64,000 nt of DNA. Source: Diatrype stigma. Lineage: Eukaryota; Ascomycota; Sordariomycetes; Xylariales; Diatrypaceae. The translations under genes were made by a program, and so were the position numbers. Location of the stretch: positions 1-64,000 of the forward strand of contig JAKJXP020000120.1 of assembly GCA_022225965.2 (NCBI GenBank), written 5' to 3'. Positions 15,669 to 26,774 of the stretch are shown here, piece by piece (position 1 is the stretch's first letter; every line of letters starts with the position of its first letter). The notes under the pieces are model-generated. The model did no database searches. It worked only from the letters and a program-made list of their open reading frames with translations, and was not told the origin of the DNA.

Positions 15669-17784
15669 GGTGTATGTCCAACGTCTGCTAACCCCTCGCT
15701 ATACCTACTATACACTTGCCTACGACACTACACCCAACTACCTACTAGATAGGTACTCACATACATCTGCATTGCATGATCGCATGCCTGTTGAGCGTTG
15801 TGCTGAGGAATGTTTAAATAGAATAACATGGACTTCGATGGTGCCCGGGTACCTATGTTCAAGCACAATGCACAGGAGGCTACGCGGACACTTAATACTG
15901 ATCTGACTTGTTAAGCCATAGGTATCAGTCAGCGACTGAAACGCCCTCTCTGCATATTTGCTTCCCTATAACCTTATTGAACGTAGGCGGTCTGAACACT
16001 AGCTTCTGAACACTAGCTTCTGAATACTAGGTACTACGTGGTAGGGATTTCCTTGTGGTGGCTGATGCCTTCGATGCGAAGTAACCCTTCGCGCTTCCGT
16101 CTGTCTGTCTGTATATACAGGCAAGGATGTCGGAAGGAACTCGGGAAGCGGCCGGCGAGGGGCATATAGGAGGCAGTTGGGGGTGCAGATCTTCAATGCC
16201 TTATATGTGATGGTCCCCAAACTGGCCAACATTTGGAACTGGATTTCTTGTGCTAAGCCAACAGGCCGAGTCGAGTTATATATATATATCGCAAATAATA
16301 CCACTTCATATCAACCTGGTAGCAGGAAATAGTAGTAGTCATCTTCATCGATTCGCACCACGCGGCAATGACGCCAGGGCAAATGAGAGCATGTAGCTCT
16401 CAAATCTAGAAAATCTAGATACAGGCCTGAGCATCGACATCGTTTGTTATATGCCTATATCGATCCGGTTGGCCATGGATCTACACATGCAGACGGAAGC
16501 GGTGGGCACCGGATTCAGAGCAACGTCCGCCAACCAAGCAAAGGAGGAAAGTAGCAAGCTGACTGGACCCCCACAGCCTACGCCGTTACCTTCGTACATA
16601 CATGAATATATGCGTAGGTCCGGGATCAAGACCCAGAGGTTTGGAGCCGGATGAGACTTCGGCCAGAAAGTGTTAAAAATAGAAAAGTGAAAGTCTTGGG
16701 GCTATCTTGGGGCTATCTTTCCGTCAAAGGTGATCGACTGTGTAGATACATACCTGGCTAGGTACATATAAATACCGCTCATATTGTTAGCAAATGTATG
16801 TATACCTACCTGCTGAGCGTCACATACGGAATTCAACTATTTGTTTACCAGATAACTATATATAAGTAACTTATCATGCCGTGTTACTCTGAAGAAGGAA
16901 TCTTCACACATACTGAAGAGCATGAGAGGGCCATCTTGGCCATGTCCGTTGCAACCCGGTGTAGAAAATAGCTCCTGGTGCCGCTATAACTAGCCAGCCT
17001 AGAATGATATGGTCACAAGGTAACAAGGTAATGGTAGCAGGCGCATACGTCTGTAGCAAGTACGGTTGCCAACCAGCAGAGGTGACGGGCTATTAGGTGC
17101 ATCCACTTACAGATATGAACAAGTGAACAATGCACTTAGTCGAGTGTCAAATGATAGGAGTAAACTTAGAAAAGCTGTCCCAAGACATATTATCAAAAGC
17201 ATATCGTGGGGTGGAGGTTTTTGAAGCATGGCTTGTGCATGTGACAACCGATATAGAACTGCTGTTTTAGTCGGTGGATGGACCTGGAAAGACACAACTT
17301 GGGAACCAGGTACCTAACGACTCGACTACTATACCCCCTGTCTGTCTACCTAAGAGTCTACCTAAGATACCTTGAGTTGGAAATGCCTTGTGGTGAGGAA
17401 GATATGTAAACCTGTTGACGTGGTATCATGCTTCCCCTATACGCATCTGATCACGTTATCACAGCTATTTTCCACAACTTCGATGAATTTACCAGCGCCA
17501 ATGGTCGTCAAATCACCACTTCCAGTCGCCCAACTTTCTACCTAGATATCCTTTAACTGCACCTATAGTTGAGGTCGTAATTCGATTAGACAGTGGCATC
17601 CTTGCCTAAAATGGCCACTCATAGTTATATGAGGTACATTTTTAATACATTTTTAATTCCAGCCCATGTGTGAGATCGATCGATCAATCAATTCGAAGTC
17701 ACATCAAGGGTCTAGGGTCTAGTGGTGCTAGAAACTAAGGACAATCAATATCACACCTAGCAGATGTAACTGCAAGCTAACTTA

Positions 17785-17864
17785 TTGCCTACTTGCCTAC
17801 TTGCCTACTTGCCTACTTGCCTACTTGCCTACTTGCCTACTTGCCTACTTGCCTACTTGCCTAC
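17785..17864. repeat. Tandem repeat, 10 x 8 bp (TTGCCTAC)
   Basis: Ten perfect head-to-tail copies of TTGCCTAC (80 bp) about 900 bp upstream of AHA1. Perfect copies imply recent slippage; likely length-variable between strains. Confidence 0.92.
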
Positions 17865-18778
17865 TTTTGCCTCGTACCTACATCCATTGCACAGTTCCAA
17901 TGATAGATAGAAGTCGTATGTAGGCCCTGACTCAGCCCCGCTTCCTACCCCTCCATCAAGAATCTTCCAAGTTCTCCACCTGCAGTTGTGGTCCAGAATT
18001 TTGTGGATCCCACTTTGTCGGCGCATTCCTTTTCCCGTTGCCGAAGCTTTGCTTGCAGGAGCTGCCCAGCAATCTTGGAAGCTGCAGGGGCTGCAGGGTT
18101 GTAACCAATGGGATGCCATAGTTTCTACAGGTGGATTGCCCTACGCCCCGTTAAGCAGAGGCCAGAGTCAGCCTAGCCTCGTCTTATTGGTTCTAGAGGC
18201 TTCTGCAATTCTTTCGCTTCGATCTCATTCCCGTCCTTCCTCCTCATAAGTTGAAGATTTGAGACGACGTTGTCGGCCTCGTGCCCTGCGTCTCTTCTTC
18301 TTCCCATTTCTACTTCCTCTCAAATCGTCACGTTTGGTTCTTCCTGCTACACGCGATTGCATCTTCTTGTAGTTCAAGAACTTGAGTCTTGATCTACAGT
18401 ACCTACCTGGCCTGCTAACTACCTCAGGCACATCGGGTTGACTGAATTTTCACCCACATACACACACTGTAAGTTTGCTTCGTTCCTACTTTGTAGCTAT
18501 TCATTCCAACCCGATATCCTATCATGATGATATACCAGCTGGCACCAGTCATAGAGTGACTTGTACTCCCTTCATTGATGACCAAATGCTGTGGTCCACC
18601 AGACCCTTATCTGACTCACTATTCTTTTTTTGTTCCTTGAACATTTCGTCTCGGTATATCCGGACTTGAGAACAGCTGCTAACCGCAAATCAATTCTCAA
18701 GGTAGACTCGCGTATCAAACTTTGCACCCTTCTGTCCTAAGGTTCCTAGCCAAATCACAATTAGATAATCACAACACA

Positions 18779-19887
18779 ATGGCGCTCCATAACCCGAACA
18801 ATTGGCATTGGGTCAGCAAGCCCGTTGGGGAATGGACCCAGCAATGGTTCGGGAAGACACTGACCGGCGTATCGGCTGAAGATGGAGATGTCAGCGCTAA
18901 GATCACAAAGGTCATTAGCATGGACGGCGATGTTGATGTCAACCAGCGGAAGGGAAAGGTCATCACCATTTACGATGTCAAGCTGGTTTTAGAATACTCT
19001 GGAGCAGCTCCCGGTGAAGAGGACGTCTCTGGCACCATCACTGTACCGGAGGTTGCTCATGACACCGAGGAGGATGAATTTGTCGTATGTAGAGAACTCA
19101 ACGTAGAGTGGAAGAATCCCAAACCCACTAACATAAGATGGTCAGTTCGAGATCGACATCTATTCCGAGTCCAAGGAGAAGCAAGTTGTGAAAGACCTCG
19201 TCCGGTCCAAGATTGTGCCCCAGCTACGAAAGGAGTTTCTGAAGCTTTCGCCTGCCTTGATTGCCGAACATGGCAAGGATATTCAGCATGCCGCTGGCTC
19301 GAACCCTTCTAGTGGACTCTCTACTCCCAAGTACCATCCCCCTACTGGCAAATCCGCTGAGAAGTCTGCTGCCACCACCGCACAGCGCAATGGCGGTAGC
19401 ATAGTAAACACCACTACAGTAACGGACCAGGAAGAGTTCCGCACAACCGCTGCCGAGCTGTACAAGACCTTCACTGATCCGCAACGCCTCGCCGCTTTCA
19501 CTCGCGCCCCTCCCAAGACATTCGAGGGGGCTAAGGAGGGTGGCAAGTTCGAGCTCTTCGATGGCAACGTTGCTGGCGAATTTCTAGAACTCGTAGAACC
19601 TACTAAGATTGTCCAATCATGGCGGCTCAACCAGTGGCCCGCTGGCCACTACTCCAGACAGGTCATCGAATTCGACCAGAACGATGTCGACGGCGTGACT
19701 GTGATGCGGGTCACGTGGTCCGGGGTGCCCGTTGGCCAGGAGGAGGTGACGAAGCGGAACTGGAGCGAGTATTACGTGAGAAGCATCAAGCTGACATTTG
19801 GGTAAGTCGAGTTACACTCTTGTCGACAAAAACATCCGTGTCTGTTTATGCATCTAACGGCCACACAGATTTGGCACCATTCTATAG
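18779..19887 (+). CDS. AHA1: Hsp90 co-chaperone AHA1 (activator of Hsp90 ATPase)
   Basis: Cytosolic co-chaperone that binds the middle domain of Hsp90 and stimulates its ATPase. Three exons, 18779-19084, 19146-19801 and 19869-19887, give 326 residues, the usual length. The N-terminal Aha1_N domain opens with the hallmark NPNNWHW (residues 5-11) and runs to about 160 (block VRSKIVPQLRKEF). A Ser/Thr/Ala-rich linker (about 170-205) precedes the C-terminal AHSA1 (START-like) domain with FTDPQRLAAFTR and VIEFDQ. The last exon is only 19 nt and supplies the conserved FGTIL tail, which fixes both final splice sites. The first intron has a CACTAACA branch site and splices V to FEIDIYSE. Start: the first ATG before NPNNWHW. 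Complete; no odd features. Confidence 0.96.
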
Positions 19888-20587
19888 TCGATACATACAG
19901 GCTTGGTGCATACACCGGCGTTTTCTGGCGTATTGCAGAGGAACCCACAAGGAACTGTGTCCCAATTGGCGGAATTTGGCATCAACACAATAAAATCAAG
20001 CATTAGAGGGAGGCCATTGGAGATGACTTTGGAGTTTGCTTCGGTTGGTTCGTAAACAGGTGTCGCCGCTGGGAGGGTGGAGGAGAGGACAATGCATGAT
20101 ATCCTAGGGATATATACGACAGCTCATGAATTGATGTCTTTACAACAACAAAAACAACTTGCTTTTTTGTCATGACAATATGAATCGTACCTGCTGCCCA
20201 TCGTTGAAATGACTACCGTAGCTATGGCCTGAGCTTCCTTGGCGATATGATTCTTGAACGAAAAAGCTATGTGGTTCTACTGTAGCTATGTAGCCAGGTA
20301 GCCAACTGCAAATAACCACAGCTGATTTTGGTGACTACCACCTAATTAAGCAGTTGTAACAACGTCAGTTACGAATTATAACTTGGCCACTTACAGAATT
20401 AGTACCTAGGTAGGTATGGCACGGTATTGTACTTCATAGTTACATATTGTTGAGAGGTCAGGAGATGTAGCGTCACCGTCAATTACCCCACCAGTCAGCT
20501 AGCTCATATCTATATAAAGCCACTTTAGCAACCATCAACATCAAGATCCACTGATCCACCATCCAATTCCAACTCGGAATACGAGAT
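19888..20587. other. Intergenic region between AHA1 and tRNA-Thr
   Basis: No gene seen. It holds one perfect ACCTAGGT palindrome at 20404-20411. Confidence 0.5.
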
Positions 20588-20687
20588 GCCCGTTTGGCTC
20601 AGCGGTAGAGCGCCTCACTAGTAACAGGAACATGATTTGTTCCCTCCTCGCTATGAGGAGGCGACTGGTTCGACTCCAGTAATGGGC
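20588..20687 (+). tRNA. tRNA-Thr (anticodon AGT), with intron
   Basis: Cloverleaf can be folded by eye. Acceptor stem GCCCGTT (20588-20594) pairs with AATGGGC (20681-20687); D arm GCTC/GAGC; anticodon stem CCTCA/TGAGG; T arm ACTGG-TTCGACT-CCAGT. Anticodon AGT is at 20620-20622, preceded by T33 and followed by A37. An intron of about 29 nt follows position 37, the canonical site for eukaryotic tRNA introns. The A at position 34 would be read as inosine. The exact intron ends are ambiguous by a base. Confidence 0.93.
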
Positions 20688-21704
20688 AAACAATTCTTTT
20701 TGTCGGATCTTTGATGTTTGGAATCATCGCTCATGATTCTTTTCGTTTTTATATCTAAATTTTTGCTTTTTGAATATCTGTCCGTCCATGAGAGAAAAAG
20801 CATGTGAACGCCATGGTACCTAGGTAACAAGAGTCCGGCCTGTCCCTGAAAAGCGGCCCGGCCAATACAAGAAACTTTCTTAGCTCCCGGGCTTCTAGGG
20901 GGCAATTGCCTGCATAGCTGCAGCAAGGTAACTCTTAATTAAGGGTTGGTTGTTTGTACGAAGTACTTGCCGGTGGCTAATACACAAATGCGCGTATATA
21001 CTACATATGTACTACAAAACTATTTACCTATCTCACGCAGACTTTTCATGTGCGATGTTTCATGATAACAAGATATCCCATTCTGTTGTACAACATGTCG
21101 ATCGATAGAGTACCTAAGGTAAACGCCGTATTGTAGCTGATCATGACAATTGTGTTACTGAGGACGAGATACTAGCAAATAATGCAGATGAACCAAACCC
21201 TTAATTCAGGTGGAGGGAGAAATGCGATGTCCTTGCTAACTTCATGATCCATGATTGCCCGTCTGTATCGGTTGTAAACTTCGGCTCGATTAGGTCGTCT
21301 GCAAGAAACCTAATTCCACAGCAAAGGCCAACAATCCGTGGATTCGCTGCTAGAGAGTATGCCGTGATACCGCGTCCCCAGCTAGAACGCGCAAGGTCAA
21401 GGCCGTCAGAATGACTTGAAGCTATCTTGTCAAGGCCATGACGGTGTACTCGATCGATAACACTGGGGTCGGTGTCCCTGATTTGCTCCAACCGCGACTG
21501 ATGCTGTATGTATGTCCCTCATAGTGCTGGTATTGCGCTTCTCGAGAACGAGAGACGGAAGATCGCGGGGCTTCGTAGGCGTATTCATCGAGGCACGCAC
21601 GCACGCACGGCATTGCCACCATGGACTCTGGCGAATGTCCCTGACCTCATCCCATCCATCGACGTGGCCGGCCCCGCTCGTAGTGCTCCATATACAGCCA
21701 TGCC
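20688..21704. other. Intergenic region between tRNA-Thr and FMC1
   Basis: 1.0 kb without a supportable gene. A T-rich stretch follows the tRNA (a likely polymerase III stop, TTCTTTTT at about 20693) and an ACCTAGGT palindrome lies at 20818-20825. Confidence 0.5.
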
Positions 21705-22025
21705 TCATTCCTTGGTCCCTCCATACTCAATGGGGAGATCCATCCCGACTCGTTTCGCTGTCAACCGGACGCGCTCCTCCTCGTCCATGCCCATGCCGGG
21801 GTTATATCGCTCGAGAAGCGTGGTGTACTGCCTCTGCGACCGGAGATACTGCACGAACTGATCCGCCTGAGCCGGCGCGAGAGGGTGGGCGCTTTCGTCT
21901 GCGAAGCTCTGCCGTAGCCGTTGGCGCAGTGGGGATCTCGTGCCTGGGGCGGCTTGCGGCTTGGGTGGGAGCTCCCGTAGAATAGAGCGGTAGAGGGACC
22001 GCAGCTTGGCTGGATTGGACGACAT
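21705..22025 (-). CDS. FMC1: Mitochondrial ATP synthase assembly factor FMC1 (LYR protein)
   Basis: Single exon, 106 residues, matching the ~107 usual for FMC1. It acts in the mitochondrial matrix in F1-ATPase assembly, together with the assembly chaperone Atp12 in yeast. The hallmark is the LYR motif near the N-terminus (KLRSLYRSILRELP, residues 6-19), followed by RQRLRQSF and a C-terminal ERYNPGMGMDEEERVRLTAKRVGMDLP in two parts that matches the family end. The frame is open further upstream to 22163, but that part is translated simple repeat, so the ATG at 22025 just before SSNPAKLRSLYR was chosen. Divergent from the mitochondrial GTPase gene, with only 473 bp between the starts. Confidence 0.9.
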   Translation of the reverse strand: MSSNPAKLRSLYRSILRELPPKPQAAPGTRSPLRQRLRQSFADESAHPLAPAQADQFVQYLRSQRQYTTLLERYNPGMGMDEEERVRLTAKRVGMDLPIEYGGTKE

Positions 22026-22498
22026 GGCGGGGAATGGCGAATGTCGAATGGGGAATGCGCAATGGGAGATGGGAGATGGGAGATGGGAAATGGGCCTGCG
22101 CGGTAGAAAGTGTTTGCACCGCTTGAACTTGGTTCGCAACCTTGAACTTCCGAAGCAACTCACATGTGAAAGATTAATACTCGATTATGCGCACTTCGTA
22201 ATTATATTTAGTTAGGCATCTACATGTAATTACCCAGTCTACTGACTATGTCATATCGATATGCACCAAAAGGCACCTGGGCAGCACCTGCATGGTGGGA
22301 TAACAGCGCTGCAGGGATGTCTTATCAAAGATAAGATAAAGACGGAGACAAATTATATTCCAAGTCCCCGCCGTGTCTCGGCATCACATTATCGAGAATT
22401 ATCCTCCCCTCCAAGAGTTGTCCCAAGAATCTGTGTTCTGCGCCCATGAGCAGAAGCCAGAGACCAATTCACCAATCACCATCGTCAATGTAACGAAG
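22026..22498. promoter_or_regulatory. Bidirectional promoter of FMC1 and the EngB-type GTPase
   Basis: 473 bp between two divergent mitochondrial-protein genes. The FMC1-proximal side carries a GGGAGAT / GGGAAAT simple repeat (about 22063-22092). No specific factor site is claimed. Confidence 0.5.
22063..22092. repeat. Imperfect 7-bp repeat (GGGAGAT) in the FMC1 leader
   Basis: Several near-identical GGGAGAT/GGGAAAT units immediately upstream of the FMC1 start, inside the likely 5' untranslated region. Confidence 0.75.
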
Positions 22499-24562
22499 AT
22501 GGCCATGATATATAGCCGTCAGCTCTCGGCCCTTCTGGCAACGCCAGCTTCCAGGCGACCGTTGCTGGTAGCGAGTGCGACGCGCGTACGACAGTTCTCG
22601 TCATCGCCCTCGCAACCCGCCAAGGTGTCATGCACTAACATTGCCGCCTTCCAAATATCCGAGCTTCGAACCTCCCAGCCAACCGAGATCACTCCCGAAC
22701 AGCTCTACGAATCCTCGCTTATACCCAATGCGCCGCCCGGTACGCTGCTGGACGAAGGCCTGGCAAGCCTCTTCACCAAGAATCCAGCCACCTTCTACTA
22801 CGGGAACAAGGATTTCTACTACCTCAAGAAGAACACTCGAATACCCGAGATATGTATCCTAGGCCGGTCCAATGTCGGCAAGTCATCTGTCGTCAACGCA
22901 CTTGCAAATCGCCAGACCAACGAACTGGCCCACATCAGCAAGAGGGCCGGCAAGACGCGCACCATAAATGCCTATGGGTTCGGCCCTCCGCCCCAGTTGC
23001 CAAAGGAGCTCACAGGTGCCCAGTACAAGGGCAAGGAGGATCTTCCCAAGCACACGTTCTATCTAGTTGATATGCCTGGGTACGGCTTTGCCTCTCTTCA
23101 GGAATGGGGTAAGAACATCAGCCTCTACTTGACTAAGAGGTCCGCTGTCAAGGGCGCCGTTCTTCTGATTGATGCGGAGGTTGGGCCAAAAGATACCGAC
23201 CTACACGCTTTAACACTCTTGGCTACAGCTGGTTTACGCACTGCTTTTGTACTCACCAAGGCCGACAAGGTTAGGTCACCGGACAAACTACGCGACACCA
23301 TTTCGAAGCTGCTGGGTGGGATTCGCGACGTTGAACAGAGACTCGAGGCCGATAACAAATGGTCTTGGGATCGGGAATTGTATGTCACTGCTGTTGGCTC
23401 ACACGACCACGCGGTTCTGAGCGCTACGGTCACAACAGCACGGCTGGCGGTTGCGAGGTTGGCAGGCTTGGTGCAAGATACAAAACCAAAAGAGGAGAGA
23501 GATAAGAAATGGGGAGGGAAGATTGTGTCCTTCGATGAACTACTAATGTATGCACCAAGTAAAACCCACCCTACTTCCGACTCGCAACAAAACGCCAGTC
23601 CGCAGCCCGTGGCAAAAACGGAGCGCACATTGGAACATCAGAATAATATCCAAGGCCCAAAGAGGCCCATGACAGACGCTTATATCCTCAACTCGCCTTC
23701 CCACAATACCTTCTCCACCCTGCAAGCGCGCGCGTTCCATGCGTCCTCCAGGGCCTACAATATGCATCCCGAAAGCAATACCGAATTTTCTTCCTATCCG
23801 GCTACCTCCCTTTATGAAACGCCCGAATCTGAGAGGATGCGGACTGAACTGCACAATTTCTGGATGGAACTGAAGGAGTGCCAAGACCAGCCTCGTGACC
23901 GCGTGAGGGAGAGGAAGCTAGCGCTTGAAACTCAGAGTATCAGGCACCAGAAGAACAGGGCTGAGAAGATTCGCAGGGAGAAAAGGCTTCTGATGCAAGA
24001 GCGGGCGCGGTTTCCCGGGAAGGCAAAGAAGATCAAGGCGGTGAAGGAGGAGAGGCTGGAGATGGAAGCCAGGGCATTCCGCGCTCGAGAGGCAAGCGCA
24101 GGACCAAACAAAATGGAAGAGCAAGACGACTACGATGAGATGCCGGAGCCGGGTAGGGGGGCGCAATGGGAAATGGACGCGGATGACATGGAATTGATGA
24201 ACGAATACGGAAACGTAGATTTCGAGGGAGATGACGGTTTCCTTGCTGCAGCTCCTTCAAAAACCAACGGCCCTGCCAAGGGCAAGGGCAAGGGCAACAA
24301 CAAGGGCGGCGGTGGTGGTGGTGGCGGCAAGGTCAACAACAAGGGTAAGGGCAGAGGTGGTGCCCAGAAGCCACCGGAGGTAAAGAAAGTGATTGATCCC
24401 TTTGAGGCTGAGTTCCTGAAGAAAATCGACCCGGGAAGTGATGCTGGTAAGGGTGGTGGTAAGGGTGGTGGTAAGGGTGGCGGTAAGGGTGGTGGTAAGG
24501 GCGGCGGTAAGGGTGGCAAGGGTGGTGGTGGTAGGGCAAGCCAGCCGACTGCCTCCTTCTGA
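22499..24562 (+). CDS. EngB/YsxC-type mitochondrial GTPase with long Lys/Gly-rich C-terminal extension
   Basis: Single exon, 687 residues from the ATG at 22499. Residues 1-40 look like a mitochondrial presequence (Arg/Ser-rich, RQFSSS). The TRAFAC GTPase domain (about 115-330) has G1 GRSNVGKSS (about 122-130), G3 DMPGYG (about 191-196) and G4 TKAD (about 253-256). This is the EngB family; bacterial members assist large-subunit ribosome assembly and the yeast relative Mrx8 acts in mitochondrial translation. Usual fungal members are about 300-450 residues. Here another ~330 residues follow: a second presequence-like patch (ARAFHASSRAYN, about residue 410), a highly charged helix (450-560), an acidic patch and a Lys/Gly tail with eight or so KGGG-type units encoded at 24449-24530. 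The tail may bind RNA, which is inference. An upstream in-frame ATG exists at 22373, but the chosen one starts the presequence. Confidence 0.88.
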   Translation: MAMIYSRQLSALLATPASRRPLLVASATRVRQFSSSPSQPAKVSCTNIAAFQISELRTSQPTEITPEQLYESSLIPNAPPGTLLDEGLASLFTKNPATFYYGNKDFYYLKKNTRIPEICILGRSNVGKSSVVNALANRQTNELAHISKRAGKTRTINAYGFGPPPQLPKELTGAQYKGKEDLPKHTFYLVDMPGYGFASLQEWGKNISLYLTKRSAVKGAVLLIDAEVGPKDTDLHALTLLATAGLRTAFVLTKADKVRSPDKLRDTISKLLGGIRDVEQRLEADNKWSWDRELYVTAVGSHDHAVLSATVTTARLAVARLAGLVQDTKPKEERDKKWGGKIVSFDELLMYAPSKTHPTSDSQQNASPQPVAKTERTLEHQNNIQGPKRPMTDAYILNSPSHNTFSTLQARAFHASSRAYNMHPESNTEFSSYPATSLYETPESERMRTELHNFWMELKECQDQPRDRVRERKLALETQSIRHQKNRAEKIRREKRLLMQERARFPGKAKKIKAVKEERLEMEARAFRAREASAGPNKMEEQDDYDEMPEPGRGAQWEMDADDMELMNEYGNVDFEGDDGFLAAAPSKTNGPAKGKGKGNNKGGGGGGGGKVNNKGKGRGGAQKPPEVKKVIDPFEAEFLKKIDPGSDAGKGGGKGGGKGGGKGGGKGGGKGGKGGGGRASQPTASF
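24449..24530. repeat. In-frame 12-bp coding repeat (Gly-Lys-Gly-Gly units)
   Basis: Tandem GGTAAGGGTGGT-like units that encode the Lys/Gly tail of the EngB-type GTPase. Third positions vary (GGT/GGC) while the protein repeat is kept. Confidence 0.85.
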
Positions 24563-24879
24563 GAGGCTACCCAGCACAGCTATTGTATTTGTTGGTTGGT
24601 CGGTGTAGGAGGCTCAATACCGGCGACATAGTGCAACGGCCTGGTATACTATCCAGGTCTTGCACATCCACACATGTATCACTTTACATCATTGTACGCT
24701 ATGCATCTCCCTATCATGCACTTGTATATATATATCTATCACACATCGTAGATCATATCCATCAGTTACACATGATGGAAGTCCAAGAAAAGTCAATGCA
24801 CATAAAAAGGGGCGTAGCTGAGGGGCTCCTCACCCGAAAGCAAATATTGGTCGATCTATATAGTTTGGCTGTCTATCTA
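24563..24879. other. Convergent 3' intergenic region
   Basis: 317 bp between the 3' ends of the GTPase (+) and palmitoyltransferase (-) genes. Includes a short (TA)n stretch near 24725. No gene seen. Confidence 0.5.
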
Positions 24880-26774
24880 TCACGTAGCCGCATTCACTAA
24901 GCTCGCAGCCGCCGACGTTTTGGGTTTCCTCGTCTTCTTCACCTTGATCCTCATATTCCTCCTCGTCTTCCGCTTGTTCTTACTACCCGTCTCGAGATCC
25001 GAAGACGTCATCGTCCCAGGCTTACCCATCGGTTTCTCGGCGCCGCCGCCACCGTCGTCGTCGTCGTCGTCGTCATCATCCTCCTCCTCGTCTCGGAACG
25101 GGTAGTCCGGGACGAAGACGTCGATCAGGTTGTCCCAGAAGCCGAGGTCGTACAGGTTCTCGACGTCGCGCAGCTTCCAGACACGCTCCCAGTCGCCGAC
25201 GCCGGGGCCGGACGTCACGGCGGGCGGCCGCCCGTTCTCCGTCCGCACCAGCACCTGCACGGGCTCGACGGGCCAGCGAGTGCGGGTGCGGGGCACCCCG
25301 ACGGCAGCAGCGGTGGCGGTGGCGCGGGGGCTCCCTCTCCTCCTCTGGCGGTCGTCGGCGGGCGCAGGTGACGGCGCAGGCGACGGCGACGGCGGCAGCA
25401 GCGCCCGCTTGAACGCGCAGCCCTCGGCCATCTCGGCCTGCCAGTCCTGCCACTTCATGCTCTCGTTGGTGGTGGTGCCGCAGTAGATCAGGTAGACGTG
25501 GTAGCCGAGCAGGCCCCAGACCAGGGGGCTCGTCATGAGCATCAGCAGGGTGACGGAGCCGATGCCGACGTCGTCCTGCACGCCGACGGTGAAGAGCAGC
25601 AGCCAGTCGGGCCAGGAGAGCGGCTTGCCCGCGACGGCGGCGGCGGGCTTCCAGAGGGACCAGGCGGGGCGGCGCTGGCGCACGCTCGCGCTGACGAGGG
25701 AGAGGCCGACGGCGGCGCCGTAGGCGGTGAGGACGGCGGTCGAGAGCAGCAGCAGGAGGAACCAGCGCTGGTTGTGGTAGCCGACGCAGTTGTTGATGAA
25801 GACGCAGTGGTGGTCCATGCGGTGGACGCAGCGGCCGCAGACGCCGCAGTGCTTGCTGCGGGCGGGCTTGGGCAGGCCGCAGGTGCGGCAGGTCTGGCCC
25901 GGGTGGAAGAGCGCGTAGTCGTAGGGGTAGTGGGCCAGCTGGCGCGGCAGGGACGCCGCCGTCACCGTGCCCGGGTCGGCGCGCGCCGAGAGCCACAGGA
26001 ACAGGTAGGGCAGGGCGATGGCGAGGGCGCCGCCCACCCGGTTCACGGCCGAGAGGCGCGGCCACGCCCCCGGCAGGAAGAGCACCTCGCCGCCGCCGAG
26101 CAGCGCCAGGAAGAAGATGAGAACCGTCGGGTGCCGCCCGTACAGGACGAAGTGGCCCGTCCGCCCCGCCCACGCCGTGATCCGGCCCCCGCTGAGACGC
26201 CCGTCCGCGGTTAGGATCCAGGACGGGATCGCCACCCAGATGACGCGGTGCAGCCAGGCGACGGGTGTGTGTCTAGTGCGCGGGTGTATGCCATGTCAGC
26301 TTGTCCTCTCTCTTTCTCTATCTATTTATAGGTGGGTGCCTTTAAGTTATATTCTAGGTAGTCTAAGCCGGAGGGAGGGGAGGGGAGGGATGGAGGCCTT
26401 TCGCGTGGCAAGTTTGTAGGTAGGTAGATGGGGTCAAAGTTAGGCGCGGAGCACATGATTATTTACCTGGGGCGGAGGTGGGAAATGACAAGGCGGCACG
26501 TGGTAATTAAGGTATACAGTGCTTATAGGATGCCTATAGGAGATCTCATGGGACGATATGTACACAATAAAAATACATGATGACCTTGACCCTCCTAACC
26601 TTTGATGCTGGATGTTTCGTTCCTCTTTCCGTCTGACTTGGATAGGAACAGAGAGGCACAGATTTCGATTGGATGATTTACTCACCTGAGAGCGGGAAGT
26701 CGACCGAAGAAGGCGATGAAGGTCATGAAAGCGATGGCAAGCACGCCGAGGGCGATCTGGGCGATGACGCCCAT
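24880..26774 (-). CDS. DHHC palmitoyltransferase, SWF1 type
   Basis: Endomembrane S-acyltransferase that attaches palmitate to cysteines; yeast Swf1 acts on SNAREs near their membrane anchors. Two exons, 26686-26774 and 24880-26272, with phase-2 junction AG/A, give about 493 residues. Exon 1 encodes one hydrophobic helix (IAQIALGVLAIAFMTFIAFF). The junction restores GRLPALRHTPVAWLHRVIW, as in Swf1 homologues. Two further hydrophobic segments follow, then the Cys-rich zinc domain TCRTCGLPKPARSKHC / GVCGRCVHRMDHHC with the catalytic DHHC at about 183-186, NNCVG, and a last pair of membrane segments (LLLLLSTAVLTAYGA and LLMLMTSPLVWGLLGYHVYL). The C-terminus has an Asp run (nine in a row) and a strongly basic tail (KNKRKTRRNMRIKVKKTRKPK). 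Third positions are very GC-rich in exon 2. RAP1 is divergent upstream. Confidence 0.9.

Larger units (their letters stand above)
13851..18778. other. 4.9-kb gene-poor region
   Basis: I find no supportable gene in either strand. The open frames present are short, overlap randomly and lack family motifs. Content: scattered TACCTA/TAGGTA words, two 8-bp tandem arrays (15629-15668 and 17785-17864), and C/T-rich DNA from about 18200 to 18780 which is probably the AHA1 promoter and 5' untranslated region. A non-coding RNA could be hidden here and would not be visible from sequence alone. Confidence 0.6.

Noticed and set aside
18633..18647. Heat-shock-element-like TTC..GAA..TTC upstream of AHA1
   Set aside because: The TTC and GAA units are one base out of the 5-bp spacing needed, so it is not a proper element.
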